DNA of 64,000 nt from Thiohalophilus sp. GTDB lineage: Bacteria > Pseudomonadota > Gammaproteobacteria > UBA6429 > Thiohalophilaceae. Shown here piece after piece: positions 34,150 through 42,530 of this stretch; position 1 is the first letter of the stretch, and the number at the start of each line of letters is the position of its first letter. Made by a program: the position numbers and the translations under genes. The notes beneath the pieces are model-generated. The model was not told the DNA's origin. It was given only the letters and a program-made list of their open reading frames with translations, and did not search any database. The stretch is taken from positions 310,001 to 374,000 of the forward strand of contig NZ_JAXHLN010000003.1 in NCBI RefSeq assembly GCF_034522235.1. The letters are read 5' to 3'.

Positions 34150-34673
34150 ATGAAAGCACGCATTTTTCTTTTACTCTGGGGGGCGGCGCTGTTACAGCCG
34201 CTGTTCGCTGCCGAGACTTTGATTATGACCGCGCCGCCGCGCGAATCTCTGGCGGCGGGCGAGAAACAGTATGCCGTCTGGCCCGCTTCCGAAACCCCGC
34301 GCGTCAGCCGGTCGTGCGTGGCGTCAAGGGCGGGATGGGGGCCGTTTACAAGGCGTTCAAAAACGGGGAGTGTGACGCCTTCGTGGTACGCACCTCGTTT
34401 TACCAGAATGTCATGAGCGAAGAAGATCGCCAGGAATTGAAGATTGTTTATACATCAGATGCCATGCCCAACCAGTCCATCTCGGTCAGCAGTCGATTGA
34501 CGTCACAAGAGCGCAGCAAGTTGCGTCAGGCATTGCTTTCCGAAGCCGGAACACAGGCCTTGCAACCGACGCTGAACCGCTTTGCCAGCAAGGCCAAACG
34601 TTTTATTGCAACCGATAATGCGGAATTCAAGGATTACAATACCCTGCTCGAAGGTGTGATTTTCGGCTGGTAA
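34150..34673 (+). pseudogene. phosphonate/phosphite-type substrate-binding protein, deleted and frameshifted
   Basis: The first ~40 codons give a good signal peptide and family N-terminus (MKARIFLLLWGAALLQPLFA, then TLIMTAPPRESLAAGEKQY). The reading frame then becomes meaningless, while a second frame gives the family C-terminal half: RFRNPARQPVVRGVKGGMGAVYKAFKNG, CDAFVVRTSFYQN, and LKIVYTSDAMPNQSI. PhnD-like proteins of this type have about 270-300 residues; the two parts add up to ~170. The junction near 34265-34290 therefore combines loss of about 100 codons with a frame change. No transporter genes flank it. Confidence 0.8.
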
Positions 34674-34695
34674 CCTCGGTGCAACGCGCTGGACA

Positions 34696-34733
34696 TTAAA
34701 CGCAAAGAACGCCGAGACGCAGAGGCCGCGAAG
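34696..34733. repeat. single GC-rich dispersed repeat copy
   Basis: A degenerate copy of the AACGC...GAGACGCAGAGG element directly after the decayed binding-protein gene. Confidence 0.65.
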
Positions 34734-34769
34734 TAATTATGATGTGGCTTTTACTACCTGTTTGAGCTG

Positions 34770-34885
34770 TAGGGTGGATCAAGCCGCAGGCGGATCCACC
34801 ATTCTCGCTTGATACTTCGCACCTGGAAGCGCCGGATCCGCTGCACTTGATCCGGCCTACCCGCTCAGAACTCAGAACTCAGCAC
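34770..34885. repeat. TAGGGTGGATCAAGCCGCAGG element followed by a heptamer array
   Basis: 34770-34800 carries TAGGGTGGATCAAGCCGCAG and a short inverted GGATCCACC end. A close copy lies at 44496-44526. From about 34864 to 34885 runs the 7-bp array CTCAGAA/CTCAGCA that ends four bases before the gpmA stop codon. Confidence 0.7.
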
Positions 34886-34889
34886 TATC

Positions 34890-35645
34890 TTATGCCGCCT
34901 GATCATCTTGCCCATTTAGATAGTACCAATCCAGCGGCGACCCGTTGTGGTCGAAGTGATAAACGATCGGCATGGCAGTCGGAATCTCGAAACATTCGAC
35001 TTCCGCCACGCTCATGTCCGCCAGCGCCATGATCAGTGCACGCAGGGTGTTGCCGTGGGCGCTGATCAGCAGCCGCTCGCCGCGGCGGATACGCGGGATG
35101 ATGTCCTCATCCCAGTAGCGCATGACCCGTTCGCGGGTCTCGGCCAGGTTCTCCACATCGGGTAGTTGGGCCGGGTCGATATCGTGGCAAAGCGGATCGT
35201 GACAGCTGTGCCGTGCATCCTCGCGGCGCAGGGCACCGGCACGATCGTGATAACCCCGGCGCCAGCGCCACACCTGCTGCTCGCCATGGCGTGCGGTGGC
35301 CTCACCCTTGTCCAGCCCCTGCAGGGCGCCGTAATGGCGTTCGTTCAGCTGCCAGGCCCGGGTGCGCGGAATGCCATCCTGACCCAGTTCGGCCAGCAGG
35401 ATACCCAGCGTAGTCACCGCCCGCTGCAATCGCGAACTGTAGGCCGCGTCGAAGACGAACCCCTGCTCGCGCAGAAGTTTGCCGGCGGCGTGCGCTTCGG
35501 CAATCCCGGCTTCGGTCAGCGGCGGATCGGCCCAGCCGGTGAAACGGTTCTCTTTGTTCCACTGGCTCTGGGCGTGGCGAATCAGAACCACCGGTACCGG
35601 GCCGGGGCGGGTTTGAGTCGGTTTTGTCGTTGTCGTTTTCATCAT
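34890..35645 (-). CDS. gpmA: 2,3-bisphosphoglycerate-dependent phosphoglycerate mutase
   Basis: Interconverts 2- and 3-phosphoglycerate in glycolysis and gluconeogenesis. A 251-residue protein with the histidine-phosphatase signature LIRHAQSQWNKENRFTGWADPPLT; the catalytic His is present, although the usual RHGE reads RHAQ. Also visible are SRLQRAVTTLGILL, the LNERHYGALQGLDKGE block, and ISAHGNTLRALI with the second histidine. Two adjacent ATGs (35645, 35642) could start it. The N-terminal 15 residues (TTTTKPTQTRPG) are an extension. The coding end abuts a heptamer repeat array. Confidence 0.93.
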   Translation of the reverse strand: MMKTTTTKPTQTRPGPVPVVLIRHAQSQWNKENRFTGWADPPLTEAGIAEAHAAGKLLREQGFVFDAAYSSRLQRAVTTLGILLAELGQDGIPRTRAWQLNERHYGALQGLDKGEATARHGEQQVWRWRRGYHDRAGALRREDARHSCHDPLCHDIDPAQLPDVENLAETRERVMRYWDEDIIPRIRRGERLLISAHGNTLRALIMALADMSVAEVECFEIPTAMPIVYHFDHNGSPLDWYYLNGQDDQAA

Positions 35646-35702
35646 AGCTTTAGCCTAGGCTGGATCTCTTTATTTTTCAAATCGTTTGTTTATACTGTAT
35701 TA

Positions 35703-35717
35703 ATCGGTATTGCCTAT
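35703..35717 (+). promoter_or_regulatory. possible OxyR-type half-sites upstream of oxyR
   Basis: ATCG-N7-CTAT, with ATAC 7 bases further up, loosely follows the ATAG-N7-CTAT-N7-ATAG-N7-CTAT tetrameric pattern bound by OxyR. It lies in the 95-bp divergent gpmA/oxyR space. Match quality is poor, so autoregulation is only a possibility. Confidence 0.25.
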
Positions 35718-35740
35718 CATAAGGCCGGGCCAGAAAACGT

Positions 35741-36676
35741 ATGAATATCAGAGACCTGCAGTACATCATCGCCGTGGCCGAAACCCGCCATTTTGGCAAG
35801 GCGGCCGAGCGCAGTTTCGTCAGCCAGCCGACCCTCAGCGGCCAGATCAAAAAGCTCGAGGAGTCGCTGGGTGTGGCGATCTTCGAGCGCACCAACCGCT
35901 CGGTGGAGGTCACCCCCATCGGCGAGGCGATCCTGCGCCATGCCAGGCTGATGATGGAGCAGATGAACGCCATCGAGCAGCTGGCGCAGGCCCATCAGGA
36001 TCCACTGGCCGGGCCCCTGCGCCTGGGGGCGATTCCCACCATCAGTCCTTACCTGATGCCGCTGATCCTGGTGCCGCTCAAACGGCAGTATCCGCAGCTC
36101 AAGCTGGTCCTCTCCGAGGAGATGACCGACACCCTGATCCGCCGTTTGCAACACCACGAGATCGACGCCGCCCTGCTGGCCACGCCGGTGGACGAGCCGG
36201 ATCTGGCCGTCATGCCTCTGTTCGACGAACCCTTCTGGCTAGCCCATCCGCGGGATCACGCTTTTTATAATAAGGAGACCATCACCCGCGAGGATCTGGA
36301 AAACACCGAGCTGTTGTTACTCGCCGAAGGCCACTGCCTGGCCAAGCAGGCGATGGAAGTGTGCCGGTTGAAAGAGCGCAGCGAACGGGGCGAGATGGCG
36401 GACCTGCGCGCCGCCAGCCTGGAGACCCTGCTACAACTGGTCGGCGCCGGCTTCGGTTCCACCCTGGTGCCGGCGTTGGCCATGCGTGGCAGCTGGGCCA
36501 CCGGCAGCGGCATCGTCACCCGCCAACTGGATCTGCCAGACGCCTATCGCCGCGTCTCCCTCGTCTACCGCACCAGCTACCCGCGCATGGAAGCCCTGCA
36601 CACCCTCGCACGCGTCATTCTCGAACACCTGCCCAATACCGTGACGCCAATTGACGCCGTTGGCGTCAGGGGCTAG
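35741..36676 (+). CDS. oxyR: hydrogen peroxide sensor OxyR (LysR family)
   Basis: LysR-type activator of the peroxide response. A 311-residue protein with the N-terminal winged HTH (MNIRDLQYIIAVAETRHFGKAAERSFVSQPTLSGQIKKLEE) and a substrate-type effector domain. The two redox cysteines are at positions 199 and 208 (EGHCLAKQAMEVC), the same numbers as in E. coli OxyR, with 8 residues between them. This makes the assignment firm rather than just 'LysR'. It is divergent from gpmA. Its stop lies in a stretch of repeat-like sequence (CTAGTAACCAGGAGCTAG). Confidence 0.95.
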   Translation: MNIRDLQYIIAVAETRHFGKAAERSFVSQPTLSGQIKKLEESLGVAIFERTNRSVEVTPIGEAILRHARLMMEQMNAIEQLAQAHQDPLAGPLRLGAIPTISPYLMPLILVPLKRQYPQLKLVLSEEMTDTLIRRLQHHEIDAALLATPVDEPDLAVMPLFDEPFWLAHPRDHAFYNKETITREDLENTELLLLAEGHCLAKQAMEVCRLKERSERGEMADLRAASLETLLQLVGAGFGSTLVPALAMRGSWATGSGIVTRQLDLPDAYRRVSLVYRTSYPRMEALHTLARVILEHLPNTVTPIDAVGVRG

Positions 36677-37049
36677 TAACCAGGAGCTAGATTCTAGTAA
36701 CCAGCGTTTAATACCTGGTACTTATTCGTGTGGGAGTAATTTGCAAGCGCGACAGGACAAGTGGCACAGAAGTCGCCGCTGCAAGCGCCTCCCACAGGTC
36801 CTTCGACATAGTCAGTGTCTAGCACCTGGAAACTCGCCTCTGTTGTCGTGGGAGGGCATTGACGTGGCAGAAAAATCGCGGCTAAAAGCCCCTCCTACAT
36901 CACCTGCCACTAGCTTGCTGCCAACTGCCAACTGCCAACTGCGAACTCAGCACTCAGCACTCAGCACTCAGCACTCAGCACTCAGAACTTGTGGCCCCTG
37001 TCTCTATATCGAGCTATGATGCCTTGAAGAACCGCGCTGGAGAGCAAAA
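36677..37049. repeat. repeat-filled intergenic region with long heptamer array
   Basis: No gene seen. It holds GTGGGAG... and CGCGGCTAAAAGCCCCTCCTAC (the latter repeated at 40031), then a 7-bp array at 36918-36989. That array begins as CCAACTG units and changes into CTCAGCA units, five of them nearly perfect. The lemA start follows 60 bp later. Confidence 0.8.
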
Positions 37050-37646
37050 ATGGATATTTCGACAATCGTGATCCTGGTGGTACTGGGCATCATCGTGGTC
37101 TACATCATCGCGATCTACAACCGCCTGGTGGCGTTGCAGAACCGCTTCAAGAATGCGTTCGCCCAGATCGAGGTGCAGCTCAAACGCCGTTATGATCTGA
37201 TCCCCAACCTGGTGGAAACCGCCAGGGGGTATCTCAAGCACGAACGCGAAACCCTCGATGCCGTCGTGCAGGCGCGCAACGCGGCGCAGCAGGGGCTGGA
37301 TCAGGCCCATGACGATCCCGGTAACCCCGATGCGATCGATAACCTGAGCCGGGCCGAAGGCAATCTGGCCGGCGCGCTGGGGCGCTTCAACGTGGTGGTC
37401 GAGGCCTATCCCGATCTCAAGGCCAATCAGAACATGATGCAGCTTAATGAGGAGCTGACCAGCACCGAGAACAAGGTCGCCTTCGCGCGCCAGGCGTTCA
37501 ATGACGCGGTCATGGCCTACAACACCTACAAGCAGTCCTTCCCGCAGAATGTGTTCGCCGGCCTGTTCGGCCACGGCCAGGATGCTCACCTGCTGGAGTT
37601 CGAAGACAGCGCCGAGATCCAGGCCGCGCCCAGCGTCTCATTTTGA
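37050..37646 (+). CDS. lemA: LemA family protein
   Basis: A 198-residue protein with one N-terminal membrane helix ([24 protein letters not shown]) and a long helical bundle. Family signatures: [30 protein letters not shown] and the C-terminal [26 protein letters not shown] with NVFAGLFGH. LemA proteins are often encoded beside M48 or TPM-domain proteins, as here with the M48 protease downstream. Function is unknown, but the pair is likely to act at the inner membrane. Confidence 0.93.
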   Translation: MDISTIVILVVLGIIVVYIIAIYNRLVALQNRFKNAFAQIEVQLKRRYDLIPNLVETARGYLKHERETLDAVVQARNAAQQGLDQAHDDPGNPDAIDNLSRAEGNLAGALGRFNVVVEAYPDLKANQNMMQLNEELTSTENKVAFARQAFNDAVMAYNTYKQSFPQNVFAGLFGHGQDAHLLEFEDSAEIQAAPSVSF

Positions 37647-37689
37647 CCCGGCTGTTGCGCTAAACAGGAGTTTTGAATGCCCGTTCAAA

Positions 37690-37825
37690 GAGATTGCTTC
37701 GTCACGTTGTTCCTCGCAATGACGTCACTGTTTTCGGTCATTGCGACGCCTGCATGGACGCAGGTGGTAGAGCGACGCAGGACGCCAAAGCCGAGCGAAG
37801 CGAAGCAATCTTTTGAACAACGTGA
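37690..37825. repeat. inverted-repeat element between lemA and the M48 gene
   Basis: AGATTGCTTCG (37691) pairs with CGAAGCAATCT (37801), TCACGTTGTTC (37702) with GAACAACGTGA (37815), and GCAATGAC with GTCATTGC. This is the common bacterial 'attgcttcg...gcaatgacg' type of intergenic palindrome. It leaves ~28 bp before the M48 start. Confidence 0.75.
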
Positions 37826-37852
37826 TCGGGTATTCGGAGCGTTTGGATAGCC

Positions 37853-39793
37853 ATGGACTTTTTTGAAGCACAGGATCGAGCCCGACGCCAGACCGGCTGG
37901 CTGGTCGTGCTGTTTATGCTGGCGGTGATGGGGCTGATCCTGCTGACCAATCTGCTGGTACTGGGTGTGCTCGCCTATAACCAGACCGGGGTACCGACTT
38001 TCTCGCCCGAATTGTTGGCGCAGCAGTTTCAGTGGGATGTGTTCCTCGGTGTGGCCGCGGTGGTCATCGCACTGGTGTTTCTCGGCAGTGCCTATAAAAC
38101 GATGTCGCTCTCCGGCGGCGGTCACAAGGTGGCCGAGATGCTCGGTGGCCGCGCGCTCAGTTCCGACAGCCGCGATCCCGATGAACGCCGTGTGCTGAAC
38201 GTGGTGGAAGAGATCGCCATCGCCGCCGGCATGCCGGTACCCCGGGTCTATCTGCTGGAGGAGGCGGGCATTAACGCCTTCGCCGCCGGCTCCAGCCCCA
38301 ACAACGCGGTGATCGGCATCACCCGCGGCGCCATGGAGACGCTGACCCGCGATGAGCTGCAAGGCGTTATCGCCCACGAGTTCAGTCACATCTTCAACGG
38401 CGACATGCGCATGAATATTCGCCTGATCGGTGTGCTGCACGGGATTTTGTTGCTGGCGCTGGTCGGCTACTTTTTGTTGCGCTCCTCTTTCTTTGTCCGC
38501 GCCTCTCGCAACCGCCAATCCGGCGGACTGGTGGTGGCGATCATCGGCCTGGGGATCGGTCTGCTGGTGATCGGTTACGTGGGCCATTTCTTCGGGCAAT
38601 GGATCAAGGCCATGGTCAGTCGCCAGCGCGAATACCTGGCCGACGCCTCGGCGGTACAGTTTACCCGCAACAAGCAGGGCATCGCCGGGGCGTTGAAAAA
38701 GATCGGCGGCGCCCTGCACGGCTCGCTGCTGGAAACCCCGGCCGCCCCCGAATACAGCCATGCCTACCTGGCCCAGGGGGTCAAAGGCTTCATGCAGTCG
38801 CTGTTTTCCACCCACCCGCCGTTGCCGGATCGGATCAGGCGTCTCGACCCCACCTGGGACGGTGAGTTTGTCGTGCCGGTCAAACAATCCACTGAGGCCG
38901 AGCCGACCCCCGAAGCAGCCCCCAAACCATCGCTGGATATCGTCGGCGCAGTAGTGGCCGCCGGCGTCCTCAGCGCCGGCAAGATGGTGGACCAGGTCGG
39001 CCACTTCGACGAGCAACAGGTCGAGGCGGCACAGGCGATCATCGCCGCCATCCCGCCCGAACTGCGCGAGGCCGCCGCCGAACCCTTCGGCGCCCGCGCG
39101 GTGATTTACGTGTTGTTACTCGATCCCCGTCCCCGGGTCGAACGCGAACAACAACGGCTGCTGGAACAACAGGCCGATCCGCAAGTGGTCCAGGTATGCC
39201 AGGCCCTGGCGGAACTGCGCCGGGATCTGCCCGAAGCGATCCGCCTGCCGTTGATCGAACTGACCCTGCCGGCGCTGGAAGGCCTGTCCGAGGAGCAGTA
39301 TCGGCGTTTTCGGGCTGTGGTGCAGGCGTTGATCGCCGCGGACAAGCGCGTCGATCTCAAAGAATGGATCCTGCAGCGGCTGGTGATCCGGCAACTCGAT
39401 CAACACTTCGGCCTGCGCAAGCCCGCCAGAGCGATACACGGCAAGCTGACGCAGGTAAAAGCCCAGTTGCAGGTGATGCTCTCGCTGGCGGCGCATACCG
39501 AGTACCCCGACGCGCAACAGGCCGAACAGGCGTTTAATGCCGGCGCGGCCGAAGCCGGTATGACCGATCTCACCTTGCTGCCGCGCGATGCGCTCGATCT
39601 CAACACACTCAACCACGCACTCGACAGCCTCGAACAACTCAAACCCCTGGCCAAACCCCGCCTGCTCAAAGCCTGTGCCGTCTGCATCCTGCACGACGGC
39701 AACACCACCGTCCCCGCCCAGGAACTGCTGCGCACCCTCGCCAGCTGCCTCGACAGTCCCATGCCAATATTAGTTAAAAGTTCTGAGTTCTGA
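37853..39793 (+). CDS. M48 family membrane metalloprotease with long C-terminal region
   Basis: A 646-residue protein. Two N-terminal membrane helices, then the HtpX-like catalytic domain with zinc motif HEFSH in LQGVIAHEFSHIFNGDMRMN, two more helices (LHGILLLALVGYFLL; GLVVAIIGLGIGLLVIGYVGHFF) and the third ligand glutamate in REYLADASAVQFTRN. After about residue 340 comes a ~300-residue soluble extension of helical character, unlike HtpX. The last residues VKSSEF and the stop come from an AGTTCTG heptamer array, so the native end has probably been replaced. It follows lemA, a common pairing. Confidence 0.9.
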   Translation: MDFFEAQDRARRQTGWLVVLFMLAVMGLILLTNLLVLGVLAYNQTGVPTFSPELLAQQFQWDVFLGVAAVVIALVFLGSAYKTMSLSGGGHKVAEMLGGRALSSDSRDPDERRVLNVVEEIAIAAGMPVPRVYLLEEAGINAFAAGSSPNNAVIGITRGAMETLTRDELQGVIAHEFSHIFNGDMRMNIRLIGVLHGILLLALVGYFLLRSSFFVRASRNRQSGGLVVAIIGLGIGLLVIGYVGHFFGQWIKAMVSRQREYLADASAVQFTRNKQGIAGALKKIGGALHGSLLETPAAPEYSHAYLAQGVKGFMQSLFSTHPPLPDRIRRLDPTWDGEFVVPVKQSTEAEPTPEAAPKPSLDIVGAVVAAGVLSAGKMVDQVGHFDEQQVEAAQAIIAAIPPELREAAAEPFGARAVIYVLLLDPRPRVEREQQRLLEQQADPQVVQVCQALAELRRDLPEAIRLPLIELTLPALEGLSEEQYRRFRAVVQALIAADKRVDLKEWILQRLVIRQLDQHFGLRKPARAIHGKLTQVKAQLQVMLSLAAHTEYPDAQQAEQAFNAGAAEAGMTDLTLLPRDALDLNTLNHALDSLEQLKPLAKPRLLKACAVCILHDGNTTVPAQELLRTLASCLDSPMPILVKSSEF

Positions 39794-40226
39794 GTGCCGA
39801 GTTTCAGGTAGGGTGCATCCCACGCACCGGATCCTGTATGTCGGTGGTTTTATGGTGCGTAGAACGCACCCTACTCAAAGGGGGAATCCTAAGAACTCAG
39901 ATTTTATGATTGCGGGAAGATTCTAGAACCTGGAGCCTGGTCCCTGCCCGAAGGGCTGTTGGCGCAGCCTGCGTGACTGAACTCAGAACCCATAGGAGGC
40001 GACTTTGTCGGCGACCTGCCCGGGATTAGAAAAGTCGCGGCTAAAAGCCCCTCCCACATCACCTGGCACTAACTTGCTGCCAACTGCAAACTCAGCACTC
40101 GGTATAGAGCAACACATCGTCATGCCGACCTGCGCCGGCATCACGATGACACTCGGACAGTGGACTATTCTGCTAACTGAAAACTGTCTACTGCCAACTT
40201 TCTCTTCAGCACTCAGCACTCAGAAC
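39794..40226. repeat. intergenic repeat block between two convergent genes
   Basis: No gene seen. It holds an AGTTCTG array at its left edge, the palindromic GGGTGC...GCACCC element 39809-39874 (copied at 42781-42842), CGCGGCTAAAAGCCCCTCCC near 40031, CCAACTG and CTCAGCA units at 40078-40100, and a CTCAGAA array at 40205-40240 that supplies the end of the GGDEF gene. Confidence 0.8.
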
Positions 40227-42530
40227 TCAGAACTCAGAACTCCCCACGACCCGGTTCCTGCCGCCTTCCTTGGCCTTGTACAGCGCATCATCGGCCCGTT
40301 TGACCAGGCTTTCGAGTCTGTCTCCGGGTTGGTAGGTACTGACTCCCAGACTGACGGTGATCTGTCCGGCCGACGGGAAGTCGATATCGGCAATGCGCTG
40401 GCGCAGATGATCAGCCGCCTGCAGGGCGGCATCGAGCTCTGTTTCAGGCAACAGAACAATGAACTCTTCACCACCCCAGCGTGCCGGGATGTCGCTGCTG
40501 CGCAGTTGTTCGCGCAGGGTGTCGGCGAGCAGGCGCAGTACTTCGTCGCCCACATTGTGGCCGAAACGATCATTGACGGACTTGAAGTGATCGAGATCAA
40601 ACAGAATCAACGCCAACGCGCGATGATAACGGGCCACGCGTTCCAGCTCCTGCGATAGCAACGCTTCAAATTTGCGCCGGTTATACAGTCCGGTGAGAGC
40701 GTCATGAATGGCCTGCTGTTCCAGTTTATTGAACAGATGCTGGCGAACCCGGGTGCCGCCAATCAGCTCCGCTGCGACCTGCAACAATTTAAGATAATTA
40801 TGTGACCAGTGAGATTGTTGTTCGGCAAAGGAGAACATCAATACACTCGCCAGTATGCCATCCCGCAGGATGGGTAATACCAGCACGGACTGATCGCCGC
40901 CGGAGACCAGCAGGGTATGCTCAAGGACGTCCCGATTCTCACTCTCGGCATGCACAATAACGGCGTCGGTATGCAACAGTTTTTGATAATAAGGTGCAAC
41001 GACGACAGCCGGAATATGGAAGTCCGCCTCGCGTGGTGTGACCCCCCGGGCGCACCACTGCAGATGCATACCCAGACCGCCGTTTTCGGGGCTGTAATCA
41101 AACAACATACAGCGGCGGGTTTGTAAAAATTCTCCCAGGCTTTCGAGCGCGTGACAGATGCCATTATGCTTTGCATCGGTATCATTGTTTAATAATGACA
41201 GGGAAACGTCACGCAGCAGTTCTTCCAGTTGCAGTTGCTGTTGCAGGTCTTCCTCGGCCTGTTTTTTAGCGGTGATATCGATGGAGGTCGAGACAATGCG
41301 CTCCTCACCACCGACTGTCATTGGCTGCAGGAATACATCCTCCCACATGGCCTTGCCCCCGGCATTATAAGTAAGCCATTCGAAGCGTTGTGGTCCATAT
41401 TTGTGCACGCGTTCGAACCAGCGTTGCACATCTTCCAGGCTATAGGGCGGCTCACCCCAGACGCTGCGCAGCTCGAAAGACAATCGGTTCAGCTCTGCCA
41501 CATCCGCCACGCCGTAAATCTCCAGGGCACGTTCATTGGCCTGCCGTACCTCGGCGGTGTGTGGATCATGCACCATCACCGAGACCGAGCTGTTATCGAA
41601 CAACGCCTGCAGCTGATTTTTTTGCTCCTGCAGTTCACGGGTGCGTTCCTGTAATTGCAGGGTCAGTTCGGCCCGCTGACGACGCAGGCCGTGCAGGTAG
41701 AGGCTGAAAAAGATCAATGCCAGTACCAACAGGGCTGCGACCAGGGTTGGCATCAGCCAGCCCGGAGTAACCTCAACGGTGCTGGTGTGGGCCCAGCGCT
41801 GGGTAATACGATCCAGCTCGGTGTCCGGCAGGTTGGCGATAGCCTCGTTGACTTTTTTTAACAGGGCGGAGTCCTCGAGCCGCACCGCCGCCACCAGTTG
41901 CTGCCGGTACAGCACTTCCAGCACATGGAAGTCGCCGGGCGCGGCGTACTGATCCAGCAGATAACGCCCCACCGGGTGATCGGCGGCAAACGCCGTAACC
42001 TCGCCCGCCACCGCGGCGGTGACCAGATCGGCGTTATTGGGATACTCGCGCAATGGCAGTTCCGGATACCGTCCCTGCAAAAACTCCCGCTCGTAACTGC
42101 CGGCCACCACACCGACAGGGGCCAGTGCCGGATCATCCAGCGTGCGGGCCTGAATGTCGGCACTGACAAACAACACCGTCTCCAGCGGAATCAGCGGATG
42201 AGAAAAATCCAGAAACTTCGAGCGCTCCGGCGAGGGGAACAGTCCGCCGTGCACCGGCACCGTCCCGTTACGCACCTGCTCGATGGTTTGTGGCCAGTCC
42301 GCCAGACGAAACGCCACAGGCCGGCCCATCTGCTCGCCCAGTGCCCGCCACAGATCCACCAGCAACCCGCGCGGCTCGCCGTGGCGATCCCGAAACGCCA
42401 GCGGCGGCCAGCTGTGATCCTGCGAGATCACCAGCGGCGCGGGATCCGCCTTGTCGGCCGCCAGCGGTGTCGGAAGTGCCATTGCGAGGCAGAGCAGACA
42501 CAAAACCCGGGATAAGATAGCAGAAGGCAT
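40227..42530 (-). CDS. diguanylate cyclase with SBP_bac_3, PAS, GAF-like and GGDEF domains
   Basis: A 767-residue membrane protein making cyclic di-GMP. Order: signal peptide (LCLLCLAMALPTPLA), periplasmic amino-acid-binding-type domain (about 30-265), membrane helix (LMPTLVAALLVLALIFFSLYLHGL), coiled coil, PAS domain (LFDNSSVSVMVHDPHTAEV), GAF-like domain (about 450-595), and GGDEF domain (LTGLYNRRKFE ... ILFDLDHFKSVND). The active loop is GGEEF, and RSSD stands five residues before it, the inhibitory I-site. The last residues GSSEF and stop come from a heptamer repeat array, as in the convergent M48 gene. The binding domain suggests the activity responds to a small molecule. Confidence 0.92.
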   Translation of the reverse strand: MPSAILSRVLCLLCLAMALPTPLAADKADPAPLVISQDHSWPPLAFRDRHGEPRGLLVDLWRALGEQMGRPVAFRLADWPQTIEQVRNGTVPVHGGLFPSPERSKFLDFSHPLIPLETVLFVSADIQARTLDDPALAPVGVVAGSYEREFLQGRYPELPLREYPNNADLVTAAVAGEVTAFAADHPVGRYLLDQYAAPGDFHVLEVLYRQQLVAAVRLEDSALLKKVNEAIANLPDTELDRITQRWAHTSTVEVTPGWLMPTLVAALLVLALIFFSLYLHGLRRQRAELTLQLQERTRELQEQKNQLQALFDNSSVSVMVHDPHTAEVRQANERALEIYGVADVAELNRLSFELRSVWGEPPYSLEDVQRWFERVHKYGPQRFEWLTYNAGGKAMWEDVFLQPMTVGGEERIVSTSIDITAKKQAEEDLQQQLQLEELLRDVSLSLLNNDTDAKHNGICHALESLGEFLQTRRCMLFDYSPENGGLGMHLQWCARGVTPREADFHIPAVVVAPYYQKLLHTDAVIVHAESENRDVLEHTLLVSGGDQSVLVLPILRDGILASVLMFSFAEQQSHWSHNYLKLLQVAAELIGGTRVRQHLFNKLEQQAIHDALTGLYNRRKFEALLSQELERVARYHRALALILFDLDHFKSVNDRFGHNVGDEVLRLLADTLREQLRSSDIPARWGGEEFIVLLPETELDAALQAADHLRQRIADIDFPSAGQITVSLGVSTYQPGDRLESLVKRADDALYKAKEGGRNRVVGSSEF

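Noticed and set aside
36918-36989. Possible CRISPR array
   Set aside because: The units are 7 bp, contiguous and without spacers, and no cas gene is near. It is a short tandem repeat array.
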